A stretch of DNA of 64,000 bases from Rhyzopertha dominica (GCA_025024175.1 QCXZ01000041.1:7311786-7375785), one strand, 5' to 3'. Shown: positions 49,911 through 62,308, numbered from the stretch's first letter. Numbers and translations are program-made. The notes: generated by a model from the sequence alone, not told the origin.

Positions 49911-50720
49911 TTTATTCATGTAATGTTTGTTTATTTGGCATCTACTGCGTCTGGGTATCTTCTTTAAATTCTAATGCATTCCTATTTTTGCATATTCTTC
50001 CTTCCTGATAGCTACTTGATGAAAATTTTTTCATGTCTGCTAAGAAAGCAATACGTTTCTGTCCATATTTTAATAAAATGTCTATTAAAAAGTTGAATAA
50101 ATCAGGTCCTTTCGAAATCTTCTTCCTAACTTTAGTTGCTGCGTCAAATACAAATCTTATCTTTACAGGTTTATTTTCATTATCGTATACTTATACGGAG
50201 TCACGTGACATCCATTTGAAAACCACTTCCAATAAATATAACTTAACTCTCGCCAGCCAGTTTCCTGTTCTATGCAACGATCCAGAACCATTAGCACGGA
50301 CTATATCTAGAATTATCTCGCTCTTAGAATTTTTAATATCAATCGTATGTAAAAAGAAATATTATGTCAAGTCCAGTTATTTTGTTAACCGTCGACCTAG
50401 TAATTTGTATTGATAATATATTTTGTATTACGAAGCTGCTTGGTGGGTGCTCACCTTTGATGTGTTTCTGTTTAAGGGTGGCTTATTAGTTCGGCTGCAT
50501 TATTATTTTTCCTCAAATGAGCTGCTCTCTGGAATTGTTTTAAGGTTTCAGGTCTACTTATTATTGATTTCTTGTCTATTTCAATTTGTAACCACTGTTC
50601 TTCGTTCTTTCCAAATATAGCACGGTCTTCCTGCTTTGAGCTGGTTGCTCAACTTAAGATACCCCACCTAAAAAAATATTGTTGAAAATTTGACAGGTCT
50701 TATAGCATTCGGTGTAAATA

Positions 50721-51040
50721 ATTCCAATGGTTTGAGGACCAAGATTTAACGACAGAGCAGAAATACCTGCAATCTAGTTCGAATGCACGAATCGCAGTCG
50801 TCGTACCATGAATGGACTTGCCGGCCTTTGCGTCGCGTATTTTAAAATTCCGTGTTGTCTTTATTTAAATATTTATTCACGGAGCGAAAGCGGAGTGTCA
50901 CGTAACGTAAGCCGGCGGACGCCTCTCCAGGAGCAATCTGCCTCCGCATCTCTCTTGAAACGTACCGCCTGATCTGGATGTCGCACGGGGTAACTCGTTT
51001 ACCTCATAATTTGCCTATGTGATCTGCATAATCTCAGAAC
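50721..51040. promoter_or_regulatory. CpG-richer block, candidate regulatory sequence
   Basis: One of the most CpG-rich stretches in the window (50800-51000), with no frame over 60 codons. It contains TTTATT and TTTAAATATTTATT cores between CpG-rich segments. Function is inference. Confidence 0.3.
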
Positions 51041-52420
51041 AGGTGCTTATCGCGCTTGTTCTTGAGAAGACATAGCAGGTGTATGAATGAAGCGGGCAAT
51101 ATACTTAGTGACAGTGTAAGCAACACAACATTTGATGATGATGTTGTAAAATAAATTGTCCAAGTGTGCGAAACTTCATTACCTACTCTCACTGCACAAC
51201 TAACGAGATTTTGTTGAAAAAGCTTGATTTTGGTTATAACGATCTACAGTATAGTTCGATTCTGCTCTTCTAACAAACCCAGGCACCAGTTTTCGTAAAC
51301 AATTACAACCCATTTGATTTTTTTTTATTCTCTTGGTAATTTTCTAACAGACACTTGATTACTGTTACCATAAATAAAACGCCAAGAATTAGAGAAAGAC
51401 GCAATCAATTTTTATCTTAATAACGCTCGTCGTTTTTCAATAACTGTAATCTGCGACAAGGCAAAGTTTTCTAGCAAATTAAAAATGGAAATTGCTTCCA
51501 AATGGTTGTTATGTCCAACATTCGTTATCCATCCCCATAAGTTTTCTGTAATACTGAATACCGATTTTTACATTTTAATTGAAAAGGATCTATTCAATCT
51601 AATAAGCAACTTGTTTCCTAACAAAACTAATTAGCAAGATTCATTTTTGCATTAAGCTTGCAAACGATGTATCACACCTTAAGATATGCTGTTGTATTTA
51701 ATATTTTTAAGGGGTGTTCACCCTATTAAGAATTGTTCACCTGTAAATTAAAGTATTTTTGGAAATTTAGGATGTGCTGTTTTTAAAATATCACACTAAT
51801 GACTACCTTTAAATAATGTTCGCGAATCTTGAATGAAGTGTAGCTATACCAGGTACACTTTAATAGGACTGCTCAATTTAGATTCAATTCAAGCTAGGCC
51901 AGTCTCTCTTCAAAATGTACGCAATTATGAATTGTTACTAAAATGGTAACGACAAGTATAATAAGGTTGGATTGTGGAGAGATAAAGTTGAAAAAGTAAC
52001 TTCATTTTTTTGCGTTTTATTTTAGAGCTGCACTAATATAGGAACACAAAAAAGAAAACAGTTACCCACCTGCTTTTGTACGTTAAACGTCGAGTGTAGA
52101 TTCCTAATGGTTGCTGCTCATGCAATTACGTTGCACTTCTTTTATGTATTCTTCTTCAATAATTTGTCTTCAGAACAAAGAACCTTCTCGCTTGCAAAGA
52201 AATTTATAGAGCATAAATATCTAACAAACATTTTATATTATATTTACGGATGTCACAAAACCAATATGTTACCAAATGCCTCTTCTTCCAGGATCAGTGT
52301 TTACGGTACAGTTCCTCCGCCAAAAGTAGCCGACTCATCGCCGTAGCACCTAAAAACAGTTGAAACGTTTAAACGCTTGAGCAGCAGCTCTGTTTTGATT
52401 TTCATGCTGTTGAATATTCA
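51041..52420. other. No gene recognised
   Basis: AT-rich. A 79-codon plus frame (52107-52346) shows no domain. Confidence 0.5.
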
Positions 52421-52620
52421 GGCGAAAAACATGAAATATGCGCCCGCTAACAGTTGTTCTATTGGTCAAGGGACCAGAAAATTTAAATGACGAGCGGCAA
52501 AAAGGCGGTCGGGTTTTACTGAATTTCAATTTGTCGATGTTCCGTGCATGTATAATTTGATTGTGCCGCTGCGAGGTTGCCAAATGAGACGTTATAATTA
52601 CATNGTGTATAATTAACTAA
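52421..52620. promoter_or_regulatory. Unique CpG-richer block
   Basis: CpG-richer, with ATTGG (inverted CCAAT) near 52460 and GAGGTTGCC near 52572. The 77-codon minus frame is unrecognised. Inference only. Confidence 0.2.
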
Positions 52621-53104
52621 TANCTTATGTCTATATGTCTTTTTAATCAACAATGGTGTTTTACTCTTATGTACCCTTCTCCCATCTTATAAACTCAAAT
52701 ATAACAACACATCCGCGGTTTGATAACATACTAATTCAAGACTAATTAGCTTTTAGCAAAAATATACATTGATTTTATTACTTATTTTTCTGATTATTAC
52801 TTACGATTAACGTTGTCAAAGCAAAAAAAAATTTACTTATTCAATTATTTGGACCATAATAAGAGCTAGAGTAAAACTAAAGCACGCAGTCCTTCTACAA
52901 AGATATACATGTCTATCATAAATTTAATCTTGCTTTTAATACTTTCAACGGTTCGTGCTATACATTTAACAAATATAGGTCATAGAATTAATTTTAGCTC
53001 AGTAAAAGTAATGTGAGTGATAAATTACTAAATATAACGAGTGTATCCTTATATGAAACTTTTCTTTTCTATATATGAACAAATGGCAATAAAAACGCTA
53101 TCTT
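52621..53104. other. AT-rich, nothing recognised
   Basis: No frame or repeat of note. Confidence 0.5.
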
Positions 53105-53220
53105 CTAGATCCCTGGACATGCAGAAATACAAGGCAACGATTTAGTATCTAATGAATAAAAGGAAAAGTCGCTGACGGCATCTTCAGTGGCCACTCTTAA
53201 GGGCTAACCTCGACATTAGA
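53105..53220 (+). mobile_element. LINE RNase H scrap
   Basis: IPGHAEIQGNDLVSNE on the plus strand matches the conserved PGHxGIxGNExAD segment of RNase H domains carried by I- and R1-type non-LTR elements. The final ADE is altered. The frame then breaks. Confidence 0.6.
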
Positions 53221-54109
53221 GATTAAGAGTGACCACTACAAATGTCGTCAACGACGTACAGCGAAACGTTTGGAAGCAGTCGATTCCATGGACCCGAAAA
53301 TTCATCACATTTGAACGTTACTTCTTGTTGTCTGTTCCCGAAATAGTTCCTAAAAGACGAAACTATGTGTGCTACTCGTAGGTGTTCTTCAAATACAGGT
53401 AAGATAATTTTCCATAACCCCACTTTCAGGGAAACTCTAATTTGATCTTCAAGTATTGCTGTCATCCCTTCTGTACTTAATATACTTAAATTGCACGTTT
53501 GCTTTTTAAACGTAAACAAGAATGATGTTTTGGTTACTCGATCGTATTCTGTAAGTCACGAGTTTCGCTGTTTTTTTACCTCATCATATAGCCCTTGTTA
53601 AGAAAGAAAAGCTCTACGATTACATGGGTAAAAAACACAGTATTACTGGTTCCACCAGTTTGCATTAGTATTACAACTTGCAAAAAAATCGCGGTAAAAA
53701 GGGCTACAGGTAGTTTAAAGTTCCTTGGAAAAAAAGAACTAGCGTTACAACAGTTTTAGATTTTGGAATGAAAAATATTCTTCTTAAAACTCACGTTATG
53801 TTTTATAAATTTCGTAATGCAAAATTTCACGTTTCTTGCATATTCAAATGTCCCGCTATCTATTGGGGGTGAAAACCTAGCGATACTTTCTAAATCTAAG
53901 GACTTTTACTTTGTTGCTGCGTTATCTTTACTAACTTTCTGGCAGTTGTCATTCTAACTTAAACCGTCAACTGAACCCCGATGTAAAGGGAAAGTTTTTT
54001 TGGCACAAGCCTCAAGGAAATAACAGGAGAATTGGCTTGGTCGAGGATCTCGAATTATAAGAGTGACCATTCATAGTGAAAAAAATTGCACCATTGCTGG
54101 GATATTCAG
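53221..54109. other. No gene recognised
   Basis: A 98-codon minus frame (53223-53519) has no recognisable domain. It may be the antisense of decayed LINE sequence. Confidence 0.35.
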
Positions 54110-54560
54110 ATACCAACTTTCGCCGACTTCTTTAACGTCGTTCAAATACAAATAGTTAGTGTAAATATTAAACTACAGACCGATCATTATTATCATTATG
54201 CTGAGCAAAATCTTTGAATGGTCAATTAATGTTCAACTGGCGAAATATTAAAAAAAAATAAATTATAAGCGCTTGATACCAACAACCGGTACGTGTTCCG
54301 GATCCTCAAAATAAACATACTCATTGGATGACGTTGGATTGATCATTTAGTTTGCGCTGACATTTTTTATCTTGCAGGAGTATTTGACCATCTGATTTGT
54401 TTGTTACGGTCTAGGAGAGGATATTATCAAACTTATATAGGTATGAGTACGTCCTGTAAAAAAACCCAAAGAGCTTCTAGTCCTAGTTGATGTCTCCCAG
54501 GGCTTCCTTTTTGGCTCATTAATATTTAATTATATTGGCTTAAGCTTTCAAATGATGATA
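54110..54560 (+). mobile_element. Non-LTR retrotransposon RT remnant (LINE), short
   Basis: NYRPIIIIMLSKIFEWSI (about 54170-54225) is the RT fingers block. VFDHLICLLRSRRGYY (about 54380-54430) stands for the region after box A. DVSQGFLFGSLIF (about 54490-54530) stands where GVPQGSVLGPLLF belongs. Frames shift and the active-site box is not found. Confidence 0.65.
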
Positions 54561-54600
54561 TAAATTTTCCAGGCTTCTTCGTCTTCTTCTTTTTCTTTTT

Positions 54601-54800
54601 CCATCTCCAGACGTTTCGCCTACTAGCGTCGTGGCAGTCATCTTCTGTGGGAAGCTTGTGATCAAGGACGTAGACGTCGCCGTTGCGGAAAAACACTATG
54701 CGTGCGTTCAGTACGACGCGACGTCTACATTCACAACCACAAGCTCGTCACTGAAGATACCTGCCGCAGTAGTAGGCGAAACGTCTGGAGATGGAGGAAG
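54601..54800. repeat. 200-bp foldback of two Penelope-type tails
   Basis: Arms at about 54601-54680 and 54717-54794 are near-complements. Each carries GGCGAAACGTCTGGAGATGG at its outer end and GTAGACGTCGC at its inner end. Each arm also has a GAAGAT-hairpin-GGCGAAAC layout (54751-54782 on plus, mirrored on minus), the tail motif seen at 7489-7520. It looks like two tails joined head-on. Confidence 0.75.
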
Positions 54801-55030
54801 AAAACGACCACGACCTTCAAGTCCTGAAGCTTCACATCACCACTAATATTTGTCAGTTTCATAAATAATCTCGTAAATAGCATAACGAAAATTGCAAATT
54901 GAATACGAGTACATACAAATAAGGTAATGTCTATGAACATTATAATTATTAATTGAAAAAGGACTGCACAATTTGCTGTTATTTTGCAACAATTCAACAG
55001 TTTCGTAAAATTCCCGACGTTCAAAAATTT

Positions 55031-55520
55031 TCATAGGATGTCGCAACGCGGCCTTGTTTTGAGAATGCGCTTGCCGCCTTTTGACCGATTCCGAGCGACT
55101 AACAAAGCAACAAACCGTTCACAACGGTCCCATGAAAAACCGACGTCACGTACCGGAGTTTAGTTTTAGCCCGTCCGAAAAAATTATGAATGAATCGTAA
55201 AAAGTTAATACTGTAATCGTTGCTATTCGTGCATTTGAAATTTATTCGTTTTGGTTTTTCTTTGGAAACTGGCCACGTATTTTAATCATTATTAGTTCCG
55301 GACGGTTCTTCTCTCCTGGCAGATGGACCGAAAAAACGAATCGCTTCTCCATACCGTTTAGGCGGCAAATTGTTCACAATGAGTTACTTTTCCGCTGCGT
55401 TTTGTATGGAAATAAAAGGATTATTGGTTTTTCCTGCCATGTGAAACCGAAAAATCTCCGGATAATCGTTAAAAGAGAGCGGCGCAATCACGAACATCAT
55501 TTCAGTAATCGTGTTGAACG
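55031..55520. promoter_or_regulatory. Largest CpG-richer block, candidate regulatory sequence
   Basis: Roughly 490 bases of unique CpG-frequent sequence with no supported frame. It contains TGACGTCAC-like (near 55143), AATTATGAATGAATCG and TTTATTCG cores. It is the best compositional candidate for an enhancer or promoter in the window. Inference. Confidence 0.3.
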
Positions 55521-58500
55521 CTATAATTTTTTTCACTTCTGTTTCATTGTTATGACCAATTTCATGTTTTAAAACTGTCAGAATAAGATAGTAACNGATA
55601 TTTGGACGCTTTGTTGCCCCTAAATTGTGCTCATTATATTACNATANATAAACGTGTTGGCATCTAAATTTAATTCTGCTTTCTCTCGTACNAGTTNTAT
55701 AAAGAATAAGCTTAATAAATCGTCTTGCAGTACCAAAATTAATATGATTTAACAAGATTCTTTCACTTGCATGTTTATATGACCTCAATTGTGAGAGTTA
55801 GACCGTGTTTAACGATACATTCTAAAAATCCAATAGTTAATTCAAAATATCCTAACCTTACGCCTCCCACCCCAAATTTATATTACATTTTTAATTGGTA
55901 TCTTCTTGTTTATTTAATTTATGTAAGAAAGCTTAAATCTACCTGTAAGTGTATAATAAATACCATAATACTTTTGTTATCACTCCAGTCATGTCATTAG
56001 GGTCCACTGATAGGTAATGCTGCAATATTTTTTTGACCAAAATAATTTTTCTATTACTTGACAAGTAGATAGTAATTTTGTAGTTAATGTTAAATATGTA
56101 ATTGACTTTCAAGATTATGAGATTTTGACACAGCACACATATTTTGTTTTAATTAACACTGTCTTTGTATTTTGTAGATGAAAATTATTATTTAATGCAA
56201 GTTGACAGGATACATATGGTTCCTTTACAAAAAAATATATTTTAGCTATGTATGTAGAAGCCTACGGATTATAGTACATAAAAAGGAATTTCTTATATTG
56301 TTGGTTTCTGTATTCACTTTGGTAATAAGATTTGATGACTTCATTAAGATAATTCGAAGTAAAGCCTTGATGAGGGTGAAATAACAAACAACAAACAAAC
56401 AAATTTTGAAGAAAGCGGTAGAATTAGTTTGAACGCGTTTTCATTTTGGCTAGAAAAAAACCACCATTATGGCTTTACATGCTGGAAGGACAATTCCATT
56501 AGTGCGGAATTACACAAAACTGTACGAAATATCAGCACGTTAGACATCAGAAAAAAAACTAAACAGGTGCTTGAGCATTAAAAAAATTGGCGGCCTAAAA
56601 CCATCATTATTTCCTGTAATCCGGATTCATAAGGAATTTATGCCTGCCAGTTCTTGTGTGTGTCCTTGTGGGTGTTTCAATGAATACGAGCTATCCTCAA
56701 TGATTCCTACTTATCACTGGCAAAAAACCTAATCAGTACTCATGTTTTTATCTTTTTCGCACCGTATAAATTGACTTATCGGTCTGAATTCAAAATCTAG
56801 GAACGTGTGAAAACTGAGTGTATTTTACGAAAATAGCTACTATGTCAGAACTGCTCCTCGGACCATCAGTGTATTGCATTCCCCCAAATATGTCTTGAAA
56901 CTTGCGGGAAAATTTAGGGAGAACTGATCGGTCCCGAATCAGAAACTTAAACTTGTCAGGTATGTTGCTATTTTCCTTTTGGATCATGTTGGTCTCATAA
57001 AGAATGCTCTATTTGTTCAAAAGCTATAATGAGCTTTCCTCAAATATAAGTTTCATCCTTTCCACTTAAAGCACAAATCGAATTAAGACGAATGTGGTAG
57101 AGTCTACATTTTTCTTAAATGCTTTTTGTACTGAAGCTGTTAATCGTTACTCAATGGCAAACACAACAGCATTGCTGATCCCTTCTTTTTTTTTAGACAG
57201 ACTAATTCATCCTCGTAACTTTGACATTATGAAACAAGATGAGAAGGTGAATAAAATTAAGTAGTAAGTAGTAATCATCAGCGATGAACGCCTTGTCATT
57301 ATACTACTCCTGTAAGGTCCCTAACAACTACTTCCAGGTCCTTTGGAATATATTTTGCCTCTGACACTTGAAATCGAAGGGTAACCAGCCTCCTGGAAGC
57401 AACTACGTTAAAGAATTATATTTAGGAGCCAGAAGATAATCCACTACAAATGTGAGACAAGCATTTGAGTTGTTTGAATGGAAGTTTGTGGGAGCTATTT
57501 TGAAAATTTTATCAGATGAAGCTTGATGCAATTTCACAAACAGTTTTTGAGAAAGAATAAATTTTTCGAAAGAAATTTTATCGTTTTCTTTACGCATTTT
57601 TTAGAAAGGGTTTTGAGAATAAGGTTCTGACAACTTCGAATGTAGTGTCCCTCAAGGAGGGAAGTTTACCAGTATTTGCGCCCCATAGGATTTATTGAGG
57701 GTGGCTCGTTCTCATTTATTCTTTGACCAGCATAAAAACTATTGCTAGATAACAGATTACGCCCATCATTGCTGTTCCTAAAATTAGTTTCTCCACAAAT
57801 GTGTAAGCCGACTCCATCAATAATATTTTTCTTCATACCTTCATCGAACTTTCAAACACTACTTCTTGTTTACGTTTAAATGAAAAAAATAGAAAGCTGA
57901 AAATAAAATCAGCGAACTGTCAANGTGACATGCGCAAGAATCAGGCTTGTTCAATAAAGTATATAGAGCTTCATGATTAACTAGTAAAGTTGTACTTTAC
58001 AACCTTCTTGCTGAAAACTGACATTAAACCAGCCAATGTACCGTTCAGACATGAAGAAATTGGAATGGAATGAAACTGTCACTTTGACTTTAATGAGCTT
58101 TATGATCATGTAATACGTAATACGTAAGAACTTCAGTAGGCAACTCATACACCCAGTGATTTTCATTAATGAATATTGGAGTTGTCTGCAGAGAGATTTT
58201 GATTGTTTAACGACAATGGCGATGACTTTACCATAGATGGGGCATAGAGTATACGAGACAGTTGTCAACAAGGCATTGTGTATGTAGCCTCTCTCCAGGC
58301 TGACTCAACTTGATTCGAACAACATTGAAAGTACCTATACTCATAACAATAACCTACTATGACTAAGAATTCCTCTAATGCAGTAATTAGAGCACAGTAA
58401 ATTAAAGCGACAGAGTCCTCCACTCTTCTATACTGTGCACACCTGAATCCAGCTCCCTCTAGGTCCCAAGTTCCTCCCAACNCAAATTNAATTAGTTTCA
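55521..58500. other. AT-rich, no gene recognised
   Basis: Several ambiguous bases occur at 55590-55700, with a CAAA/CAAACAAA run near 56390. Minus frames at 56790-56987, 57403-57597, 57981-58271 and 58265-58480 show no domain I can support. Confidence 0.4.
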
Positions 58501-58830
58501 GTTTTCCTCAACAAAGGCTGCCCAGCAATTATCCTCGGCCCTTGATCAGTCGACATTTGCCATCGTCAAACAGAGCAGGAGGAACCGAACGATTGTGGTT
58601 TCTTATAAATTGTAAATTCCTGCCGTTGTCAACTAGAGCGAAAGCAAACTTCAAAGACAAACGTGGGCACGCAGCCAATCAGTATCGGTCCGGGTATCGA
58701 ATTGTAGACGGCGTGTTGACATAGTCGCGGGGCGGCCAGTGGAATAGACTTAATTCATTAGGGGGGACCTCGTTGCTTCGACCTGAAAGATAAACAGAAT
58801 GTAACGTGACTGAGATGGGGCCTGATAATT
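58501..58830. promoter_or_regulatory. CpG-richer block, candidate regulatory sequence
   Basis: Unique moderate-GC stretch with TGTGGTTT (Runx-like) near 58590 and a GATAATTAATCAG palindrome-like homeodomain site near 58825. No supported coding frame. Inference. Confidence 0.25.
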
Positions 58831-58912
58831 AATCAGAAGGAAGAGCGATGAGCAAAACTGATAATTATTGTTTATTATAAGTATGCTTAGATAAAAAGAA
58901 GCCAGAGAAAGA

Positions 58913-59122
58913 CTACAAAAACGTTTGTACTAATGACAAATTCATGTCCATACCATGGACTTTTTTACATTTCAGTGCAACCTCGTCGACAAGTAATACG
59001 TTTACAACGCTATTATCTTTTGTAAAACTTGAAAGAAAGTTAGTCTTCGAAACGCTTTCCATCGGGGCATTAGCCAATTTGGATCTCAGCGCGGGCAAAC
59101 TTAGTTTCACTTTTATACCCAT
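58913..59122 (-). other. Unassigned open frame, 69 codons
   Basis: The minus frame has protein-like composition and includes VVNVLLVDEVALKCKK, loosely recalling the acidic box of P-element-type transposases. The evidence is too weak to name it. The plus strand is open over nearly the same stretch (58944-59132), which lowers the weight of either frame. No splice sites stand out. Confidence 0.2.
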
Positions 59123-59649
59123 AAATACCTAATCACAAAGTACGAGAAACTGTAGTTTTATTAAAACCGGAAGAGTAAATAAAATAAACCAGCAAACACA
59201 AATAAAATTTATATTTTTATATATATGGTCATTCACGAAGAATGGCCTGTTAAAAGTTTATGGAAATGTCTAAATCGATCATGCTAAGATTTTGTACATA
59301 GAAGTTATCTAGTACGATCCATCGAATTAAAATGTTGGCATCTTTCACACGCCTACAGTAGATAGTTTTGTAATTAGTCATAATTGTTTTTCGAAAAAAT
59401 GTAACGCTTTCAATAAATCCGAAAAATAAACATTTTTCGAAAACGGAGTGAGATAACATTGAACTGCGCTATTAACTACACTCGAAATAGTTGTTAAGTT
59501 TTTAATACCTTTGTCTAAATATAAATAGTCTGAATATTCAGACAACGTCAATACTGTCAGTAGGCAAAACCAAACAATCTCAGGGAGCGACATCCACCGG
59601 CAAGCCGATGAGCGCCGCCCCAACGAAACGTCTGGGATCGCTAGTGCGT
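59123..59649. other. No gene recognised; possible second ribozyme relic at the end
   Basis: Mostly AT-rich. At 59606-59633 CCGATGA is followed by GAAACGTC, which could be a decayed hammerhead just upstream of the intact one, but the stems do not pair. Confidence 0.35.
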
Positions 59650-59715
59650 CTAGAAGCTATAGCCGAGCTGAAGAGATCTAATAGATCGAAACAGCTGTCC
59701 TCGGATTGTTTCTAG
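59650..59715 (+). ncRNA. Type I hammerhead ribozyme, consensus intact
   Basis: The outer stem I is CTAGAA (59650-59655) with TTCTAG (59710-59715), an internal loop follows, and the inner stem I is CCGAG (59663-59667) with CTCGG (59700-59704). The core box CTGAAGA is at 59668-59674. Stem II is GATCT/AGATC around AAT (59675-59687). GAAA is at 59688-59691. Stem III is A-T and C-G around loop AGCT. The cleavage triplet is GTC, with the cut predicted after 59699. All invariant bases are kept. The very short stem III with a 4-base loop and the internal loop in stem I match hammerheads reported in Penelope-like elements and retrozymes. Confidence 0.88.
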
Positions 59716-61309
59716 TGTAGACAACACAGCGCACACCTTTGTTATTTATTAACGTCAATACTTACTATAGTACCAACGTATATAGTCAGAAATATTTAAT
59801 CATGGATATCTTGATTTTTCGAATGCAACAATATATCAATTGTTCTAGTAGTAAATGTAGAATTCAATTCTTTTTAATTACTTTTTTTACCATTGAGTAG
59901 CTACTTCACTTAATTATAAACTGTTACTGTTAATAATATTTCCGATAAACCTAGTTAAAAGAAATATAAAGGGCTATAAGAAAAGAACTAAATATAAAAT
60001 AATAATAATGTTTTAAATAAAATTTGAACTTTCAGAGTAGGTAAAACTAAGACCAATACTGCTTGAAACAAAAGTTACTTTAAAAGACAAATCTGTCAGG
60101 TGAACGTTGGTAAATATTCAAATGCTGATATACTAAATTTATTCATGAAAAATGTGGCAGAAGTGAAAACAAAAAACAAAGATTGTTTACCTAACTGTTT
60201 TCAAACATATAGTATGTACAAACTGATAAATAATTATAGCTGTAAAAAGAATTTACAGTTCCTTGAACACGCTGTAGCAGGGTTGGTATTCACTGCAACA
60301 GTAACGTATACCTACCTTTGATTTTATTCTGCCGCATGATAAAAATCCAGTGTATATAGTTATAGGTCTAGAGATCGCGGAGGTCAAATTAAAACTTCCT
60401 CTGAGGTCGTGTGCTGTGTACTTGGCCACCAGTGTTCTTATAATATTCAAATACAATGCAGACCAAACGCTAGTGGTAAATAAAATGCCGGAACTGAATC
60501 TTCATAATTAAAACCAAATTTGTATTGAACATCTTTCTCCCATTTTACGTTAGGATTATTGTTGGCTCATAAATAGCAGATTTTGCTGTTTATAATATCT
60601 TCGCACGTAACTGATTACTCCGTCCAAATTATATTTTCTAAATTTATGCAATCTTCTTCGATATGTCATAATATCATGTTACAAAAGTAACTTGTAATCG
60701 TGTCACCTANGCTTCTTTAAAATTCTTTGTATCGACGAACTCGAAACGCCCTACTCTGTACTAACATATTTTATAGATGCTCAAGGACAAGCTTCAAAAT
60801 AAGCTTTATTTTCTTCATCAGATGTCACAGGGTTAATTCTCTCAATTATGTACTAGGTGGGGTTAACAGCGGATACTCGGGCAGTAGAGGTTTTTCCGCC
60901 GCATACGTCGACTATTATGTAAATTTTACTGTGTAAAAAGAAATCTGTCAGGTTTGGGCAAAATATGGAGCTGGCGACGAAATTGAATATATTCCGCTGT
61001 ACGGCGGATTTATTTTTACACAATAGTAGCCGCACCGTAAAGAAAGACTCAAGGTATACACACAAACCTTAGAACTACAAAGGTACGTAACACTAGATTT
61101 TTCAGCCAATAGATGTTGTATATTGCTCAAAATACGACTGATTTTTAACATCACAAGGCAGTAGTCTTTGTTTAAAATTATATTTTACTAGTAATTGATA
61201 GGTTATCTCTAGTTCGAATGTAATGAACCAATAGGTTAAAACATTCTGAATTAATTTCTTAGCTTGGAAACAAGCTGTTTGTTTTTAGTGTGCTTTGTTT
61301 CATTGCTCA
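59716..61309. other. No gene recognised
   Basis: Frames of 67-73 codons (60100-60321, 60727-60936, 60853-61154) are unrecognised. A patch near 60870-60915 is CpG-richer. Confidence 0.4.
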
Positions 61310-61612
61310 GGTGAAAACAAAATCAAACTCTTACATTGCGAAAGAAAGTAAATTTTTGAAACAATTGGAAAAAATCGTCACTAGAAAAAACATTTGGCAA
61401 ATACGCTAAAAGAAATTTTCATCTGCATTACGCCTTTGGATTATGTGTCCAGAATTATAAAATCTACCTTCCAACTCAGGGAAGAAATGTCTACTACTTA
61501 ACTACAGCCCCTTTAAATTAAGGAACGTAAACAAAATTCTGCACGTTTGAGCTCAGTGTAACATTGATTCTCTGTCAGATGGTTTCCAAGCTACTTAAGT
61601 AATGATTAACTT
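61310..61612 (-). repeat. Third copy of the Penelope-associated terminal repeat
   Basis: Shares with 41065-41438, in the same orientation, AAAACATTTGGCAAATA, ACGTAAACAAAATTCTGCAC and CAAGCTAC blocks in the same spacing. It is more diverged and stands alone, with no RT motif nearby, so it is a solo repeat. Confidence 0.75.
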
Positions 61613-61739
61613 TGTAAACAATGTATAATTTGATAAAACCAACTCGTATAAGGTAAATAAAAATACGATAAAACCAGCAGATATTTCCTTCTATACGGAT
61701 ATTGCACAAGCAACAAAAATTATTCAACAGCAGCTTTAC

Positions 61740-62110
61740 CTGCACGGAAGGGACGGGCTGGCTTCAAAGTTTTCCCCCATTTTCTCCCTGGGAAAATGTC
61801 GACGCATAAAACATGCCGAATGTATCGGGGCCGCGATGGGGGACATTGACTTGGAAAGCAGCGCCGGTGCTTCAGATATCTGTTTCCTTTATATTATTCC
61901 CGGATTCGTGGAACTGCAGCGCACGGAAAGCCCGCCATCCGGCCGGGATTTACTCCCGGAGATGAGACCTGGAATAATGTAAAATATTACGTAAGGTAGT
62001 GTATTGCCTGGCTTTCGTTCGAACCGGCAAGATTTGCTACTAAGTATTTTTGCTGGGAAAGACGTAGGAGTAACCCGTATTCCTGGGAATTCTTGGTAAT
62101 TTCTGTCCTT
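61740..62110. promoter_or_regulatory. CpG-richer block, candidate regulatory sequence
   Basis: High local GC around 61740-61960 and a 92-codon minus frame (61889-62167) without a recognisable domain. A GTTCGAACCGGC sequence near 62020 resembles a B box but has no A box upstream. Function unknown. Confidence 0.25.
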
Positions 62111-62308
62111 AAAGATCTTTCGGGAAATTTTAGGACTAAACTGAGTGAACGTATATGCGATCAACAAATATACAATGGAGTCACAGTAACTCTTTGGAGT
62201 ACCTAATCATAGTAATTATACATAGTAGGTGTCATTGAGGAAGTTCGAACCGACACAATACAATATTTGGAAGCAAGAAATTGCCGAAATTGATTGAATT
62301 TGCAAACT

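Larger units (their letters stand above)
46560..50720 (-). mobile_element. BEL/Pao LTR retrotransposon pol remnant, split by insertions
   Basis: Minus-strand blocks run in family order. RT: IRFVFDAATK (about 50130-50161) and LIDILLKYGQKRIAFLADM (about 50005-50065). A repeat insertion follows at 49695-49910. Then LLRNAKDI and RILGLK (about 49460-49540), IYGPLGLLGF (about 49340-49375), FCDSSDRAFRCVT (about 49150-49195) and LRLELQVAVL (about 49035-49065), an RNase H-like region. A Tc1/mariner element interrupts at 47562-49006. Beyond it come FKTLAAH (about 47465-47485) and RWFTAPSFLYL (about 47345-47380), with a weaker integrase-like stretch to about 46600. No LTRs were located. Stops and frameshifts abound. 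Confidence 0.75.

Noticed and set aside
50033..50413. 126-codon plus-strand frame
   Set aside because: It is the antisense of BEL/Pao RT motifs on the minus strand.
57250..59122. Possible P-element-type transposase scraps on the minus strand
   Set aside because: Only loose resemblances (an acidic box near 59000 and a short stretch near 57500) separated by unrelated sequence, so not enough to support.
59606..59633. CCGATGA then GAAACGTC just upstream of the intact hammerhead
   Set aside because: The invariant U of the core is C and neither stem I nor stem II pairs. At best a relic.
62240..62265. B-box-like GGTTCGAACTTCC on the minus strand
   Set aside because: No A box or clover-leaf pairing upstream.
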